Counted from the first letter of the stretch, positions 18,220-29,243 are shown. The stretch is DNA of 64,000 bases from a bacterium (GCA_024226315.1 JAAELT010000420.1:1-64000); one strand, 5' to 3'. Numbers and translations: made by a program. The notes: generated from the letters alone by a model not told the origin.

Positions 18220-18239
18220 GCCGGGCCGCGTGATCGGGC

Positions 18240-20477
<2,238 letters not shown>

Positions 20478-20587
20478 CGATGGGATCTCCTTACGCGTCT
20501 GGAAGACGGAGAGTAGCGCAACCGGCGATCGAGATGGGCCGCCGCCTCGACCCGAGCCTCTTTTCAGACGCCTGATAGGCTGAACGT

Positions 20588-22372
20588 GTGACCAGATTCT
20601 GTCGCCTCCTGGGCGCTCTCGCCTTTGCCCTCGTCCTGCATTTCGGCTGCGCCGAGCCTCACGATGGGAGCCGCTCTGACGGCGCAGGCTCGGTGAGCTC
20701 GAGCGCCGAGATCCTCGACGAGGTCGGGGAGGGTTTCTTCCAGCTCGAAGTCGAGTCGGACCTTTGGATGCAGAACAAGTACGGCGTCGAGGATGTCCAG
20801 CTGCCGGACCTGAGTCACGCGTACGCCGAACGCCGGTCCGCGCGCGCCAGGGAGCTCCTGGAGCGCCTCGAACAGGTGGATGCCCTGGAGCTGGACCACT
20901 CCCAGTGGGTGACGCTCGAAATCATCCGCTGGGATCTCGGCATCATCGCCGAGCAGGCGCGGTTCCATTGGCTGCGGTTTCCCATCACGCGATACAACTT
21001 CAAGTGGCTCGGCGTACATGACCTGCTGCAGAGCTTCGAGATCGAAGAGCCGGCCGACGCCGCTCGTTATCTGGAGCTGGTCGGTCAGTACTCCGGCTTC
21101 CTCGCGTCGCTCCTCGGCCAGCTCGAAGGTCAGCTGGAGCGTAGCATCGCGCTGCCGCGAACGGAGCTCGATCAGGTCGTCCCGTCGTGGCAGGAGCTCC
21201 TCGATTCGCCGTCCACGGTCTTCCCGGCTCTCTCGAGCCCGCCCGAGGCGGCTCCCGAGGGTTTTCAGGGCGAGCTCGCCGAGCTGTACGAGGCCGAGGT
21301 CCGGCCGCTGTGGCAACGGCTCGTGGATTTCCTCGGGGGCGAGTACTCAGAGGCTGCACCCGAGGCAGTGGGGCTGTATCAATACCCCGGCGGCAAGGAG
21401 TATTACGCCCATCTGGCCCGCGCGAGCATCACCACCGACTTGTCTCCGGAGGAGATCCATCGTCTCGGCCTGGAGCGGATCACCGCCGTCGACGAGCGCC
21501 AGGCGGCGATTCGGGGCGAGCTCGGGTTCGAGGGTTCCAGGGCCGAATTCCGCGACCTCCTGGCCACCGATCCACGTCTCTACGCCGCCGCGCCGGAGGA
21601 GGTTCACGATCGTCTGATGGCCCACGTCGAGAGGCTCGAGCCGCAAATCGACGCCTACTTCGAACGCCTGCCGAAAGCGCCCTACCAGGTGACTCGCCTC
21701 GATCCCGACCTCGAGGCGACCATGACCTATGGCTACTACGACGAGTCGACACCCTCCAATCCCCGGGGCACCTACTACTTCAACGGCTCACAGCTCGACC
21801 AGCGTTCGCTGCTCGGCGCCGCCTCGCTGATCTATCACGAGCTGTTTCCCGGGCATCATCTCCAGGTCGCGCTCCAGAATGAGAACGAGACGATCCCGGA
21901 CTATCGGCGCGAGAGCTGGCACTATGCCTTCGGCGAGGGTTGGGCCGAGTACGCCTCGATGCTGGCCGAGGAGATGGGGATGTACGCCGACCCCTGGGAT
22001 CTCTACGGTCGCTTGTCCGCGGAGAGCTTTTTCGCCACCCGTCTGGTGGTCGACACCGGCATGAACCACTTCGGGTGGTCCCGCGAGCGGGCGAGGGAGT
22101 TCATGCGTGAGAATACTCTCTCCTCGGACACCGAGATCGAGACCGAGACGCTACGCTACGCGGTCGTCAAGCCGGCCCAGGCCCTGGGTTACGGCTTCGG
22201 CAGCCTTGAGATCCTGCGCCTGCGTGAGCACGCCCAGAGCGAGCTCGGCGAGGATTTCGACATCCGTCGCTTCCACTCCGCGCTGCTCGACTACGGCTCG
22301 ATGCCGCTCGCCGTGCTGGAGCGGCACGTCGACTGGTTCATCGAGCAAGAGCGATCGCGGACCACTCCCTGA
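20588..22372 (+). CDS. DUF885-family lipoprotein, putative metallopeptidase
   Basis: The 594-residue product begins with a signal and a possible lipobox ending at Cys21 (VLHFGC), so it is probably an envelope lipoprotein. The DUF885 signature appears as a zinc-binding IYHELFPGHHLQ (His417 in the HExxH-like motif) and downstream GEGWAEYASMLAEEMG, whose Glu is likely the third ligand. RGTYYFNGSQLD and VKPAQALGYGFGSLEI are further conserved-looking blocks. DUF885 proteins are thought to be gluzincin-type peptidases, and length fits the family. It diverges from the M28 peptidase across 110 bp. Confidence 0.88.
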   Translation: MTRFCRLLGALAFALVLHFGCAEPHDGSRSDGAGSVSSSAEILDEVGEGFFQLEVESDLWMQNKYGVEDVQLPDLSHAYAERRSARARELLERLEQVDALELDHSQWVTLEIIRWDLGIIAEQARFHWLRFPITRYNFKWLGVHDLLQSFEIEEPADAARYLELVGQYSGFLASLLGQLEGQLERSIALPRTELDQVVPSWQELLDSPSTVFPALSSPPEAAPEGFQGELAELYEAEVRPLWQRLVDFLGGEYSEAAPEAVGLYQYPGGKEYYAHLARASITTDLSPEEIHRLGLERITAVDERQAAIRGELGFEGSRAEFRDLLATDPRLYAAAPEEVHDRLMAHVERLEPQIDAYFERLPKAPYQVTRLDPDLEATMTYGYYDESTPSNPRGTYYFNGSQLDQRSLLGAASLIYHELFPGHHLQVALQNENETIPDYRRESWHYAFGEGWAEYASMLAEEMGMYADPWDLYGRLSAESFFATRLVVDTGMNHFGWSRERAREFMRENTLSSDTEIETETLRYAVVKPAQALGYGFGSLEILRLREHAQSELGEDFDIRRFHSALLDYGSMPLAVLERHVDWFIEQERSRTTP

Positions 22373-22377
22373 AGCGT

Positions 22378-22839
22378 TCAGCTCCGCGCGTCGCGAGCCT
22401 CGCCACGCGAGCCAGCGGGCGGACCGATGAAGTCCTCGATCCAGGCTCGGGACCTGGCCAGGGCGTGGGCGCGCTCGAGTCGCCTCAGGGTGACGTCCAG
22501 CTGACGGCGTCGAGCGACTCCGGTGACGCGTCCTTGGCGCGCACGGCAGACGTGGCGCAGGGCGGCGATATTGGGTGACTGAAGGATCTTCTCCGGATCC
22601 CGCCAGGCGCCTCGCCTCTTCTCCAGCCGATCGAGGTCGAGGCACGCCCGGTAAAGGGTGAAGGAGACCCTCTCCCACGGCACGTCGAGATCCGAGGCGA
22701 GGTCGTGGACTGCGAAGCCCATCGGGCTGTTGAGTAGCGTCTCGAGCTGGAACTCGAGCATCTCGGGCCGGCCGGAGGCGACCAGCTCGAGGACGGCGAT
22801 TGCCGCGTCGAACGAAGAACCACGGGTCGGGTGGCTCAT
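22378..22839 (-). CDS. Unknown cytoplasmic protein, 153 residues
   Basis: No signal or membrane segment is present. The sequence is mainly helical, with FAVHDLASDLDVPWERVSF in the middle, which could form a helix-turn-helix-like pair. An Arg-rich second half follows (RRRQLDVTLRRLERAHALAR), consistent with nucleic-acid contact. That reading is inference. The start at 22839 has agggacct-type purines upstream. It converges on the DUF885 gene with a 5-nt gap. No family recognised. Confidence 0.6.
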   Translation of the reverse strand: MSHPTRGSSFDAAIAVLELVASGRPEMLEFQLETLLNSPMGFAVHDLASDLDVPWERVSFTLYRACLDLDRLEKRRGAWRDPEKILQSPNIAALRHVCRARQGRVTGVARRRQLDVTLRRLERAHALARSRAWIEDFIGPPAGSRGEARDARS

Positions 22840-23104
22840 GTGAGGTCCCTTTCGAGCAGAAAACCGTCACTTCGGTAAGAAAGCATTTCTTGGGAGCGCC
22901 TCCGCGTTTTGCAAGTCTCGCGTATCTAAAAATCTGATCGGTCCTCAGAGAAACTGCGATCTCGCATACTTTCTGGTCACTAAATCAGTGGCAATGCGAG
23001 AAACGTGCGACAAGGCGTAGAGCAACCATCGCGAGCGAGGTCAGTTGAGCGCGGAAAGCGTAACTTCGACGTCGCTCATGTGGCTCCAAACGACTGGATA
23101 AACA

Positions 23105-23169
23105 CAGTTTTCGAGAGACTATGCTTCGAATAACCTGACCGGTTATTGTCAGTTTTCAAGGGACCATGC
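23105..23169. promoter_or_regulatory. Dyad flanked by imperfect direct repeats
   Basis: A perfect inverted repeat, aataacc-tgacc-ggttatt, spans 23129-23147. On either side lie two 20-nt direct repeats with cores cagttttc...atgc, at 23105-23124 and 23150-23169, 45 nt apart. The arrangement looks like an operator or a structured leader upstream of the tiny ORF and TPR gene. No bound regulator is known. Confidence 0.5.
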
Positions 23170-23396
23170 GGGAATCCGGCCGGGGTCCAAAGCTGTCGTT
23201 TCGTTGCGCATGTTCTCGGTCTTCAGTGAAGGTGCGCGTGCACGCGAAACTGAAACTTGGGCCGGCTGCCAACTGGCGATTACCAGCCGCTTGGCCGATC
23301 GAATTCGATGCGGCTTCTCGCGGGTTGACGAAACTGGCCGAGACATGCTGTCGCAATTCCGCGACCCGCGATCTCGGCCGTTAGAGGAGGTGCGAC

Positions 23397-23456
23397 ATGC
23401 ACGCGAAAACCGGTGTCACTGCAGGCTCAGGTCCGTTCGTCACGCCTGGCGGCTAG
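23397..23456 (+). CDS. Candidate 19-residue peptide ORF
   Basis: The ATG at 23397 is preceded by gaggagg at 23384-23390, an ideal ribosome site at 6 nt. The frame encodes MHAKTGVTAGSGPFVTPGG and stops at TAG 23454-23456. A GC hairpin follows 16 nt after the stop and the TPR gene starts 87 nt after it. It has no hydrophobic export segment. It may be a leader peptide for attenuation, a signalling peptide or a chance ORF. The strong ribosome site is the main support. Confidence 0.4.
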   Translation: MHAKTGVTAGSGPFVTPGG

Positions 23457-23472
23457 ATAGCTGACCAAACAA

Positions 23473-23500
23473 GGGCGCGGCGCTTGCCGCGCCCGCTTCT
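23473..23500 (+). terminator. GC-rich hairpin (terminator- or attenuator-like)
   Basis: gggcgcggc pairs with gccgcgccc (23473-23481 with 23486-23494) around a gctt loop. The following tract gcttct is only weakly T-rich. It lies between the tiny ORF and the TPR gene, so it could either end the short transcript or attenuate transcription into the TPR gene. Confidence 0.5.
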
Positions 23501-23543
23501 ATGGCGTAGAATCTCTGGACAAAAAGAAAGAGCTGGAGGAAGA

Positions 23544-24662
23544 ATGGCGCATTCACACGACCATGCGCGGCGCCTGATGCGCGAGCTTGAGCCGCTCCTG
23601 CCCGAGGGTGCAGAGAGGGTCCTCGACCGGCCGAAGTATTGGGACCCGCGGTTCTTCGAGCTATTTCTCGAGTACGCCGAGGAGCTCATCTATCGAGAGC
23701 CTAGGTTTGGGCTGAGAATCGCAGAAACAGTCCTACGACTGGGTCATGCTCTTCCCGAAGAAGAGAACCCGGCAGGTCAAAGGGAAAGGCAGGAGCGCCT
23801 AGCCAGGGCTCATGGCCTTGTGGGCGTGGCATACCGAGTGCTTTCTCTCCTGTACGAAGCGGAAGCTGAATACCGGACTGCTTTGCGTTTCTGCAGAAAT
23901 GGAGGGGTCTCTCGAACTTGTAGAGCTGATCTCTTACTCAAGCTGGCCGTTTTGCGAGGTTGGCAAAAGAGATTTGACGAAGCGTTGAAGATCATTGCCG
24001 AGGTAGAGGGCTCATTGACGCGCGACAAAGACGAGAGCTGGCTCGGTCGCGTCTACGCGACAAGGGGTGCGATCTATGTACGAAGCTGCAACTTCTCGGA
24101 GGCTGTAGGGGAGCTCAGCAAGGCACTCGGGCAATGCAGGTTGACGCGCAGAGTCGAGTACTCCGCGACCGCCAACCTGGCGTACGCTGTTTCGGAGACT
24201 GACGATCCCAGATGTCTGGAAATTGCACTGGGTCACCTCAAACGAGCACGTCAGTTGGCCGGACCGCGGCGTAGCGTCGAGAAGAGTACGTTCTTCTGGA
24301 TCGAAGGACGAATCTTCGTCCGCCGGGGATCCACCGAGCGCGCTGAGCACAAGTATCGGAAAGCACTCGAAGGATTTGTCAAGTTTCAGACCCCCTACGA
24401 GATCGCTCTCGTCAGCCTGGACCTCTCTTCCCTTCTCCGTTTTTCAAAGCGCTGGGCCGAGCTCGAAGAGCTCGCGGCAGAAACCTACAGCCGTTTCCGC
24501 GACCTCCAAGAGGACACCGAGGCGCTGGCGTCGCTCAAGCTCTGGCTCGACGCGGCCCAGGCACGGACGCTATCGATCGAGCAGATCTCGGAGATCAAGG
24601 CGGCCTTCGTCGAGCGCATGCGCGGGCAGGGCGTCCCGAGCAGGGCGGGCCGGCGTCGATAG
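23544..24662 (+). CDS. TPR-type helical repeat protein, cytoplasmic
   Basis: The ATG at 23544 is chosen because ctggagga lies just upstream (23533-23540); a longer frame from 23484 would run through the hairpin. The 372-residue product has no signal peptide. Repeated helix pairs typical of TPR arrays run from about residue 75 to 340, for example YEAEAEYRTALRFC, SCNFSEAVGELSKALGQC and GSTERAEHKYRKALEGF. No enzyme domain is present. TPR-only cytoplasmic proteins often bind peptides or partner proteins. The preceding peptide ORF and hairpin make a regulatory role conceivable, but this is inference. Confidence 0.75.
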   Translation: MAHSHDHARRLMRELEPLLPEGAERVLDRPKYWDPRFFELFLEYAEELIYREPRFGLRIAETVLRLGHALPEEENPAGQRERQERLARAHGLVGVAYRVLSLLYEAEAEYRTALRFCRNGGVSRTCRADLLLKLAVLRGWQKRFDEALKIIAEVEGSLTRDKDESWLGRVYATRGAIYVRSCNFSEAVGELSKALGQCRLTRRVEYSATANLAYAVSETDDPRCLEIALGHLKRARQLAGPRRSVEKSTFFWIEGRIFVRRGSTERAEHKYRKALEGFVKFQTPYEIALVSLDLSSLLRFSKRWAELEELAAETYSRFRDLQEDTEALASLKLWLDAAQARTLSIEQISEIKAAFVERMRGQGVPSRAGRRR

Positions 24663-24669
24663 CGGGCCG

Positions 24670-24828
24670 TTACTCCATCTCGCCTTCTCGCGTCTTGGCC
24701 CATTCCTCCAGAGCCTCGAGCGCAATGTCTCGCAGGGAGGTTGCCGGAAGTCTCTGACGCAGCCGATTCAGCCGCACCGCCAGCTCTGGCGGCAGGTCGA
24801 AGGTGAGGACGGTGACGGTCTGGTCCAT
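24670..24828 (-). CDS. Small ribbon-helix-helix-like protein
   Basis: A 52-residue ORF, starting at the ATG at 24828, begins MDQTVTVLTFDLPPELAVRL and continues NRLRQRLPATSLRDIALEAL. A beta strand (TVTVLTFDLP) followed by two amphipathic helices is the ribbon-helix-helix/CopG/Arc pattern of small DNA-binding regulators and antitoxins. It begins 12 nt after the copper ATPase stop on the same strand and has a ggagaac ribosome site. No toxin-like ORF is visible beside it. It could regulate the ATPase operon; that is inference from position. Confidence 0.65.
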   Translation of the reverse strand: MDQTVTVLTFDLPPELAVRLNRLRQRLPATSLRDIALEALEEWAKTREGEME

Positions 24829-24840
24829 AGTTCTCCTCTC

Positions 24841-27225
24841 TCACAGCTCCAGACGCCGGAGTCGCAACGCGTTGGCAATCACGGACACCGAGCTGAAAGT
24901 CATCGCGGCGCTGGCGATCATCGGGGACAGAAGCAGGCCGAAGATGGGGTACAGCACCCCTGCCGCGATCGGTACCCCGAGGGCGTTGTAGGCGAAGGCG
25001 AAGAACAGATTCTGGCGGATGTTGCTCATTGTCGCCTTGCTCAGTCTGCGGGCGCGCACCAGGCCGCGCAGATCACCCTTCACCAGGGTGACGGCGGCCG
25101 CCTCGATGGCGACGTCGGTGCCCGTGCCCATGGCAACACCGACGGCGGCCCGGGCAAGCGCCGGCGCGTCGTTGACGCCGTCGCCGGCCATCGCCACCGT
25201 CTTGCCCTCGGCCTCGAGTCGCTCGATGACGCTGCTCTTCTCCTCCGGCAACACCTCCGCGACAATCTCCGCGAGGCCCAGCTCGCGGCCGACCGCTTCC
25301 GCCGTGGTGCGGCTGTCGCCGGTCAGCATGATGACCTCGAGGCCCTCCGCGCGGAGCTGGCGGAGAGCCTCGGGCGTCGAGGCCTTGATTGGGTCGCTGA
25401 CCCCCAGGAGCCCGGCGACGGCGCCGCCTGACGCCACTAGCACTGTCGACTGACCGACCTGGCGTAGCGACTCCGAGCGTTCCGGCCAAGATCCCGGATT
25501 CACCGCCAGCTGCTCGAGTAGAGCGGCGTTGCCGACTGCCACGGTACGGCCGTCGACGTTGCCTCGGACCCCGCGGCCGGTGAACGACTCGAAGCTCTCG
25601 ACCGCGGCGAGCGCGAGCCCGCGTTCCTCGGCGCCGGCGACGATCGCCGTCGCCAGCGGATGTTCGCTGGCGCGCTCCAGGCTCGCCGCCAGGCGCAGCA
25701 GCTCGTCCTCGTCGAATCCTTCGCCGGCCGTCACCGTCACCAGCGTCGGCTTGCCTTCGGTGAGGGTTCCGGTCTTGTCGAGCACCAGGGTGTCGACCTT
25801 CTCCAGCCGCTCCAGCGCCTCGGCGTTCTTGATCAGCACCCCGGCCGCCGCCCCGCGGCCGGTGCCGACCATGATCGACATCGGCGTCGCCAGGCCGAGG
25901 GCGCACGGACAGGCGATGATCAGCACCGCGACAGCACTGACCAGCGCGTAGACGAACCGGGGCTCGGGTCCGATCAGCACCCAGACGACGAAGGTGGCGA
26001 CCGCCACGGCGATGACGATCGGCACGAAGTAGGACGCCACTTGATCGGCCAATCGCTGGATCGGCGCGCGGCTCCGCTGCGCCTCGGCCACCAGGCGCAC
26101 GATCTGGGAGAGCAGGGTCTGCGAGCCTACGCGGCGGGCCTCCATGACCAGGCCGCCGGTGCCGTTCAGGGTGCCGCCGGTCAGCTCGGCGCCTGCCGCC
26201 TTCGCCACCGGGATCGGCTCGCCGGTGATCATCGACTCGTCGACAGCGCTCTCGCCTTCGAGCACCACGCCGTCGACGGGTACCTTCTCACCCGGACGCA
26301 CCCTCAGCCTGGCGCCCGGCTCTACGGTGGCGAGAGGCACCTCGTGCTCGCTGCCGTCGTCCATGATCAGGCGCGCGGTCTTCGGAGCCAGCTCCAGAAG
26401 CGCTCGCAGCGCGCCCTGGGTGCGTCCGCGGGCGCGCAGCTCCAATACCTGCCCAAGGAGCACCAGGGTGGTGATCACCGCCGCGGCCTCGAAATAGACC
26501 GGCGCGGTGCCGTCTGCCATCCGGAAACCGGCTGGCAGGAAGCTTGGAAAGAACGCCGAGAAGAGGCTGTAGAGATAGGCGGCGGCTACTCCCATGCCGA
26601 TCAGGGTGAACATGTTGAGGTTGCGAGAGACGATCGACGCCCAGGCGCGGTCGAGCAGCGGCCGGCCGGCCCAGAGCACCACAGGTGTCGACAGGATCAG
26701 CTGGAACCACACCAGCACGGAGCCGTGGATCGCATGCTGGAGCGGCTGGCCCGGGATCAGATCCGACATCGCCACCAGCAGTACCGGCAAGCTGAGCGCC
26801 GCGCTCCAGACGAACCGGCGGCGCATGTCGACCAGTTCGGGGTTCTCCTCGTCGAGCGAGGCAGCAGTCACCTCGAGAGGTTCGAGGGCCATGCCGCACT
26901 TGGGGCAGGCACCGGGGCCTATCTGCCGGACTTCGGGGTCCATCGGGCAGGTGTAGATCGTGCCCGGCGCGGCAGGCTCTGGCGTTGCGGCGACCTCTTC
27001 TGACGCCGACAGGTAGCGTTCGGGATCGGCCGCGAACTTCTCTCGGCAGCCGGCGCAGCAGAAGTAGTAGGCCCGGCCGTCGTGCTCGTGGTGTTGGGAC
27101 GCCTTCTCGAGGTCGACGGTCATTCCGCACACCGGGTCGAGGGCCGTCTCCGGGGCAGGGTCGTCGCAGGCGGAGCAGTGGCCGGCGTGGGCAGCGTGTT
27201 CTCGATGATCGGAGCTAGAATGCAT
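24841..27225 (-). CDS. copA: Copper-type P1B ATPase with YHS and heavy-metal-binding N-domains
   Basis: The start is placed at ATG 27225 (MHSSSDHREHAAHAGHC); a frame running on to 27507 only shadows the divergent gene. The 794-residue pump opens with a His/Cys-rich tail, then a YHS domain (LDPVCGMTVDLE...YYFCCAGCREKF, about 30-72) and a metal-binding segment YTCPMDPE...GACPKCGM (about 88-115) in place of the usual HMA domain. It has the intramembrane CPC motif (ACPCALG), TGEP actuator loop, DKTGT phosphorylation site (Asp near 480), SEHPLA and GDGVNDAPA. CPC indicates Cu+ or Ag+ export at the inner membrane. Confidence 0.93.
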   Translation of the reverse strand: MHSSSDHREHAAHAGHCSACDDPAPETALDPVCGMTVDLEKASQHHEHDGRAYYFCCAGCREKFAADPERYLSASEEVAATPEPAAPGTIYTCPMDPEVRQIGPGACPKCGMALEPLEVTAASLDEENPELVDMRRRFVWSAALSLPVLLVAMSDLIPGQPLQHAIHGSVLVWFQLILSTPVVLWAGRPLLDRAWASIVSRNLNMFTLIGMGVAAAYLYSLFSAFFPSFLPAGFRMADGTAPVYFEAAAVITTLVLLGQVLELRARGRTQGALRALLELAPKTARLIMDDGSEHEVPLATVEPGARLRVRPGEKVPVDGVVLEGESAVDESMITGEPIPVAKAAGAELTGGTLNGTGGLVMEARRVGSQTLLSQIVRLVAEAQRSRAPIQRLADQVASYFVPIVIAVAVATFVVWVLIGPEPRFVYALVSAVAVLIIACPCALGLATPMSIMVGTGRGAAAGVLIKNAEALERLEKVDTLVLDKTGTLTEGKPTLVTVTAGEGFDEDELLRLAASLERASEHPLATAIVAGAEERGLALAAVESFESFTGRGVRGNVDGRTVAVGNAALLEQLAVNPGSWPERSESLRQVGQSTVLVASGGAVAGLLGVSDPIKASTPEALRQLRAEGLEVIMLTGDSRTTAEAVGRELGLAEIVAEVLPEEKSSVIERLEAEGKTVAMAGDGVNDAPALARAAVGVAMGTGTDVAIEAAAVTLVKGDLRGLVRARRLSKATMSNIRQNLFFAFAYNALGVPIAAGVLYPIFGLLLSPMIASAAMTFSSVSVIANALRLRRLEL

Positions 27226-27294
27226 CTGGTAATGGTACCGTTTTCGCAGTCGATGGCGGACCTGGAGAGGAGTCGACCTGATGATTCGAGGGCC

Positions 27295-29085
27295 ATGGCG
27301 CGTAAGCGGGTGAAGCGTCCCTCCCGCGATGCCGGAGCAGCGGTCCAGCGTGCCGCCAGACGGCGGGCGGGTCTGCTGCTCTTCGCCTTCGCGCTGGTGC
27401 TGCGTCTGCTGTTCTGGCAGGCCACGCCCGATTCGGCAGGGGCCTACTCCGCCTACTACAAGGGCGACGCCGCCACGTGGTTGGCTTACGCGGAAGCCCT
27501 GCAGCAAGATCGCCCGTTCGAGCTCGGGCTCCCTTTGAGGCCGCCAGGCGCCGCCTACCTGATCGCCCTGCTGTGGAACGGCACGAATGCCGGCGTCGGC
27601 TGGCTGCGGCTCCTCTGGTGTCTCATGGGCGCGGCAACCGTGCTTCTGATCTACGGCGCGGTCCTGCGGTCATTCAGCTTTGCCGCCGCCCTGGTCACGG
27701 GCTTCCTCTGTGCCTGCTCCACCGGCTTGATGATGCTCTCGACCTCACTCGACAACGAGACTCCCTACCTGCTGCTGGTGGCTGGGTGCTTGTATCTGTG
27801 GCAGCCGGTGCGCCAACGTAGCGGAGGCCATCTGCTGGTGGCGTGGTCGGCGCTGCATGCGATGGCTTGTCTGGTGCGTGTGGAGCACGCCCTGTTCTTT
27901 GCCATCGTCACCGTGCACCTGGCCGTGGCCTGGACGCTCGAGAAAGGCGGCTGGCGCCGGAGCCTGGGCAGGACACTCGGTGCGCTGTCTTGCTTCGCCC
28001 TCGTCCTGTTGCCCTGGCAGCTCCATGCCTCCTCGACGATTCGGCGCTTCAACACCGTGCCCGAGACGCTCAACGCCGCCACCGAGAATGCCCATCAGCA
28101 ACTGGAGCAAGCTCTCGGGCACCTGAGCTGGCTGCCCGATGCCGATGCCGAGCGCGAGCGGCTGCCGGCCTTCTGCCGGCGCACGGCGGCCAATTTCGTC
28201 GCCGCCACGGTGGCGACACGTGGCCGTCTCGAGGTCCGCGGCGAGGATTTCGATCTGCTCGCGGACGCCTTCGGCACCCGGCCGGAACCAGTCGGTGAGC
28301 GCCCGTTTCTGGTGCTCTACGGTGGCCTCAACTTCTACCTCGCCAACAACGCGGGTGCCCCCGGAGGCTTCGGGCGGGTGCCCCTGGAACAGCCGCCACT
28401 GCTTGCCGGCGGCGCGTCGAGCTACCCGCGGATGCTGGTCCAGGGCCTACCGCCGCCACAGCTCAACTTCACCTATCCACCGCATCTGGAGATCGTCAAC
28501 CGCGGTTACCTGTTGGGCTTGGAGTGGATCCGCTCCCATCCGGGAGACTTCATGAAGCTGGCAGTCGAGAAGCTGCGAATTTTCTGGCAGGGCGCGGCGC
28601 TCGGCGCCGGCGGTTACAACCTTCCGTTGGGACTCTCGGGAGCTCGGCGGGCCGTGGACCTCGTGGTGCCGGAGGGCGGCGTTTCGGTCGTTTGGCGGTT
28701 TGGGGCTCTGGGTCTCTGCGCCCTGGGGCTCCTTGCGGGGCGCCGTCACGAGGCTTTGTTTCCTTGGCTGTGGTTTCTGGCCAGCAAGGTGGCGGTGACC
28801 GTCGCCTTCTTCGGCTACGCCCGGCACGGTGCGACGGTCATTCCAGTTCTGGCGTTGCTCGCCGCGTTGGCGGCCGAACGCTGGATCCCCGGAGTCACGG
28901 GCCTGTTGCGGGAACGCGACGGGCGGTGGCTGCGCCCGTGCGCCGCGGCGATGCTCTTGCTGGTGGCGGTCGAGGGGGCACGGTGGTTCGACGGACCGAC
29001 CGTGACCCTGGACGGCGAAGCCGTTTCGGCGGCCGATCCGTTCCCGGTCGACGAGTACCGGGATCGACGCCTACGCGTCGAGTGA
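27295..29085 (+). CDS. GT-C fold membrane glycosyltransferase-like protein (GT39/PMT-like)
   Basis: Starting at ATG 27295 the protein has 596 residues; ATG 27253 is in frame but leaves only 27 bp to the divergent copA start. An early membrane segment (LLLFAFALVLRLLFW) is followed by a loop with KGDAATWLAYAEAL and LRPPGAAYL, the acidic and PPG-type signature of lipid-phosphate-sugar-dependent GT-C enzymes. About ten hydrophobic segments follow, then a C-terminal soluble part. It probably moves a sugar from a polyprenyl donor onto a lipid or protein at the periplasmic face. Acceptor unknown. Confidence 0.72.
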   Translation: MARKRVKRPSRDAGAAVQRAARRRAGLLLFAFALVLRLLFWQATPDSAGAYSAYYKGDAATWLAYAEALQQDRPFELGLPLRPPGAAYLIALLWNGTNAGVGWLRLLWCLMGAATVLLIYGAVLRSFSFAAALVTGFLCACSTGLMMLSTSLDNETPYLLLVAGCLYLWQPVRQRSGGHLLVAWSALHAMACLVRVEHALFFAIVTVHLAVAWTLEKGGWRRSLGRTLGALSCFALVLLPWQLHASSTIRRFNTVPETLNAATENAHQQLEQALGHLSWLPDADAERERLPAFCRRTAANFVAATVATRGRLEVRGEDFDLLADAFGTRPEPVGERPFLVLYGGLNFYLANNAGAPGGFGRVPLEQPPLLAGGASSYPRMLVQGLPPPQLNFTYPPHLEIVNRGYLLGLEWIRSHPGDFMKLAVEKLRIFWQGAALGAGGYNLPLGLSGARRAVDLVVPEGGVSVVWRFGALGLCALGLLAGRRHEALFPWLWFLASKVAVTVAFFGYARHGATVIPVLALLAALAAERWIPGVTGLLRERDGRWLRPCAAAMLLLVAVEGARWFDGPTVTLDGEAVSAADPFPVDEYRDRRLRVE

Positions 29086-29164
29086 CGCACGGGAGCCCTC
29101 GGCCAGCGGCTCGGTCAGTGGAATCTCCTCCAAAACGCTCTGGGCGAGGGCCGTAGTCGCTCTC

Positions 29165-29204
29165 AGAAGAAAGTGAGAACTTTCTTCTGTCTGTCTATAT
29201 TTTT
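29165..29204 (+). terminator. Perfect 10-bp hairpin followed by T-run
   Basis: agaagaaagt (29165-29174) pairs exactly with actttcttct (29179-29188) around a gaga loop, and five T residues end at 29204. It lies 80 nt after the GT-C gene stop, so it may terminate that transcript. The T-run also belongs to the shared upstream block of the next gene. Confidence 0.5.
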
Positions 29205-29243
29205 CGCCTCGCCCGAGCACCCTTTAGCAAGAGTACAGGACAG
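29195..29243 (+). promoter_or_regulatory. Shared upstream block, copy 1 (CTATATTTTTC-N13-ACCCT-N16-ACAG)
   Basis: ctatatttttc at 29195-29205, accct at 29219-29223 and acag at 29240-29243 occur at exactly the same spacing as at 37151-37199. This copy ends about 110 nt before the ATG of the Cys-rich exported protein. It is a candidate promoter or activator site; sigma class not assigned. Confidence 0.5.

Larger units (their letters stand above)
17526..18239. other. Gene-poor interval with tandem repeats and a possible gene remnant
   Basis: This 714-bp stretch between the alpha/beta hydrolase and the convergent M28 peptidase has no confident gene. It holds degenerate repeat-like DNA (gcagacg motifs at 17544 and 17628, 84 nt apart, about twice the array period). 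The 43-bp array follows, then at 18031-18219 a short open frame resembling an outer-membrane barrel end. Confidence 0.7.
22840..23543. other. Regulatory-looking 704-bp gap
   Basis: This interval is visibly richer in A/T than its neighbours at 22880-23160. It carries a dyad flanked by direct repeats (23105-23169), a tiny ORF with a strong ribosome site (23397-23456) and a GC hairpin (23473-23494) just before the TPR gene. An in-frame GTG reading frame from 23238 to 23384 also starts HAK like the tiny ORF, after a similar ggtgcg lead, but shows no family. Confidence 0.6.
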
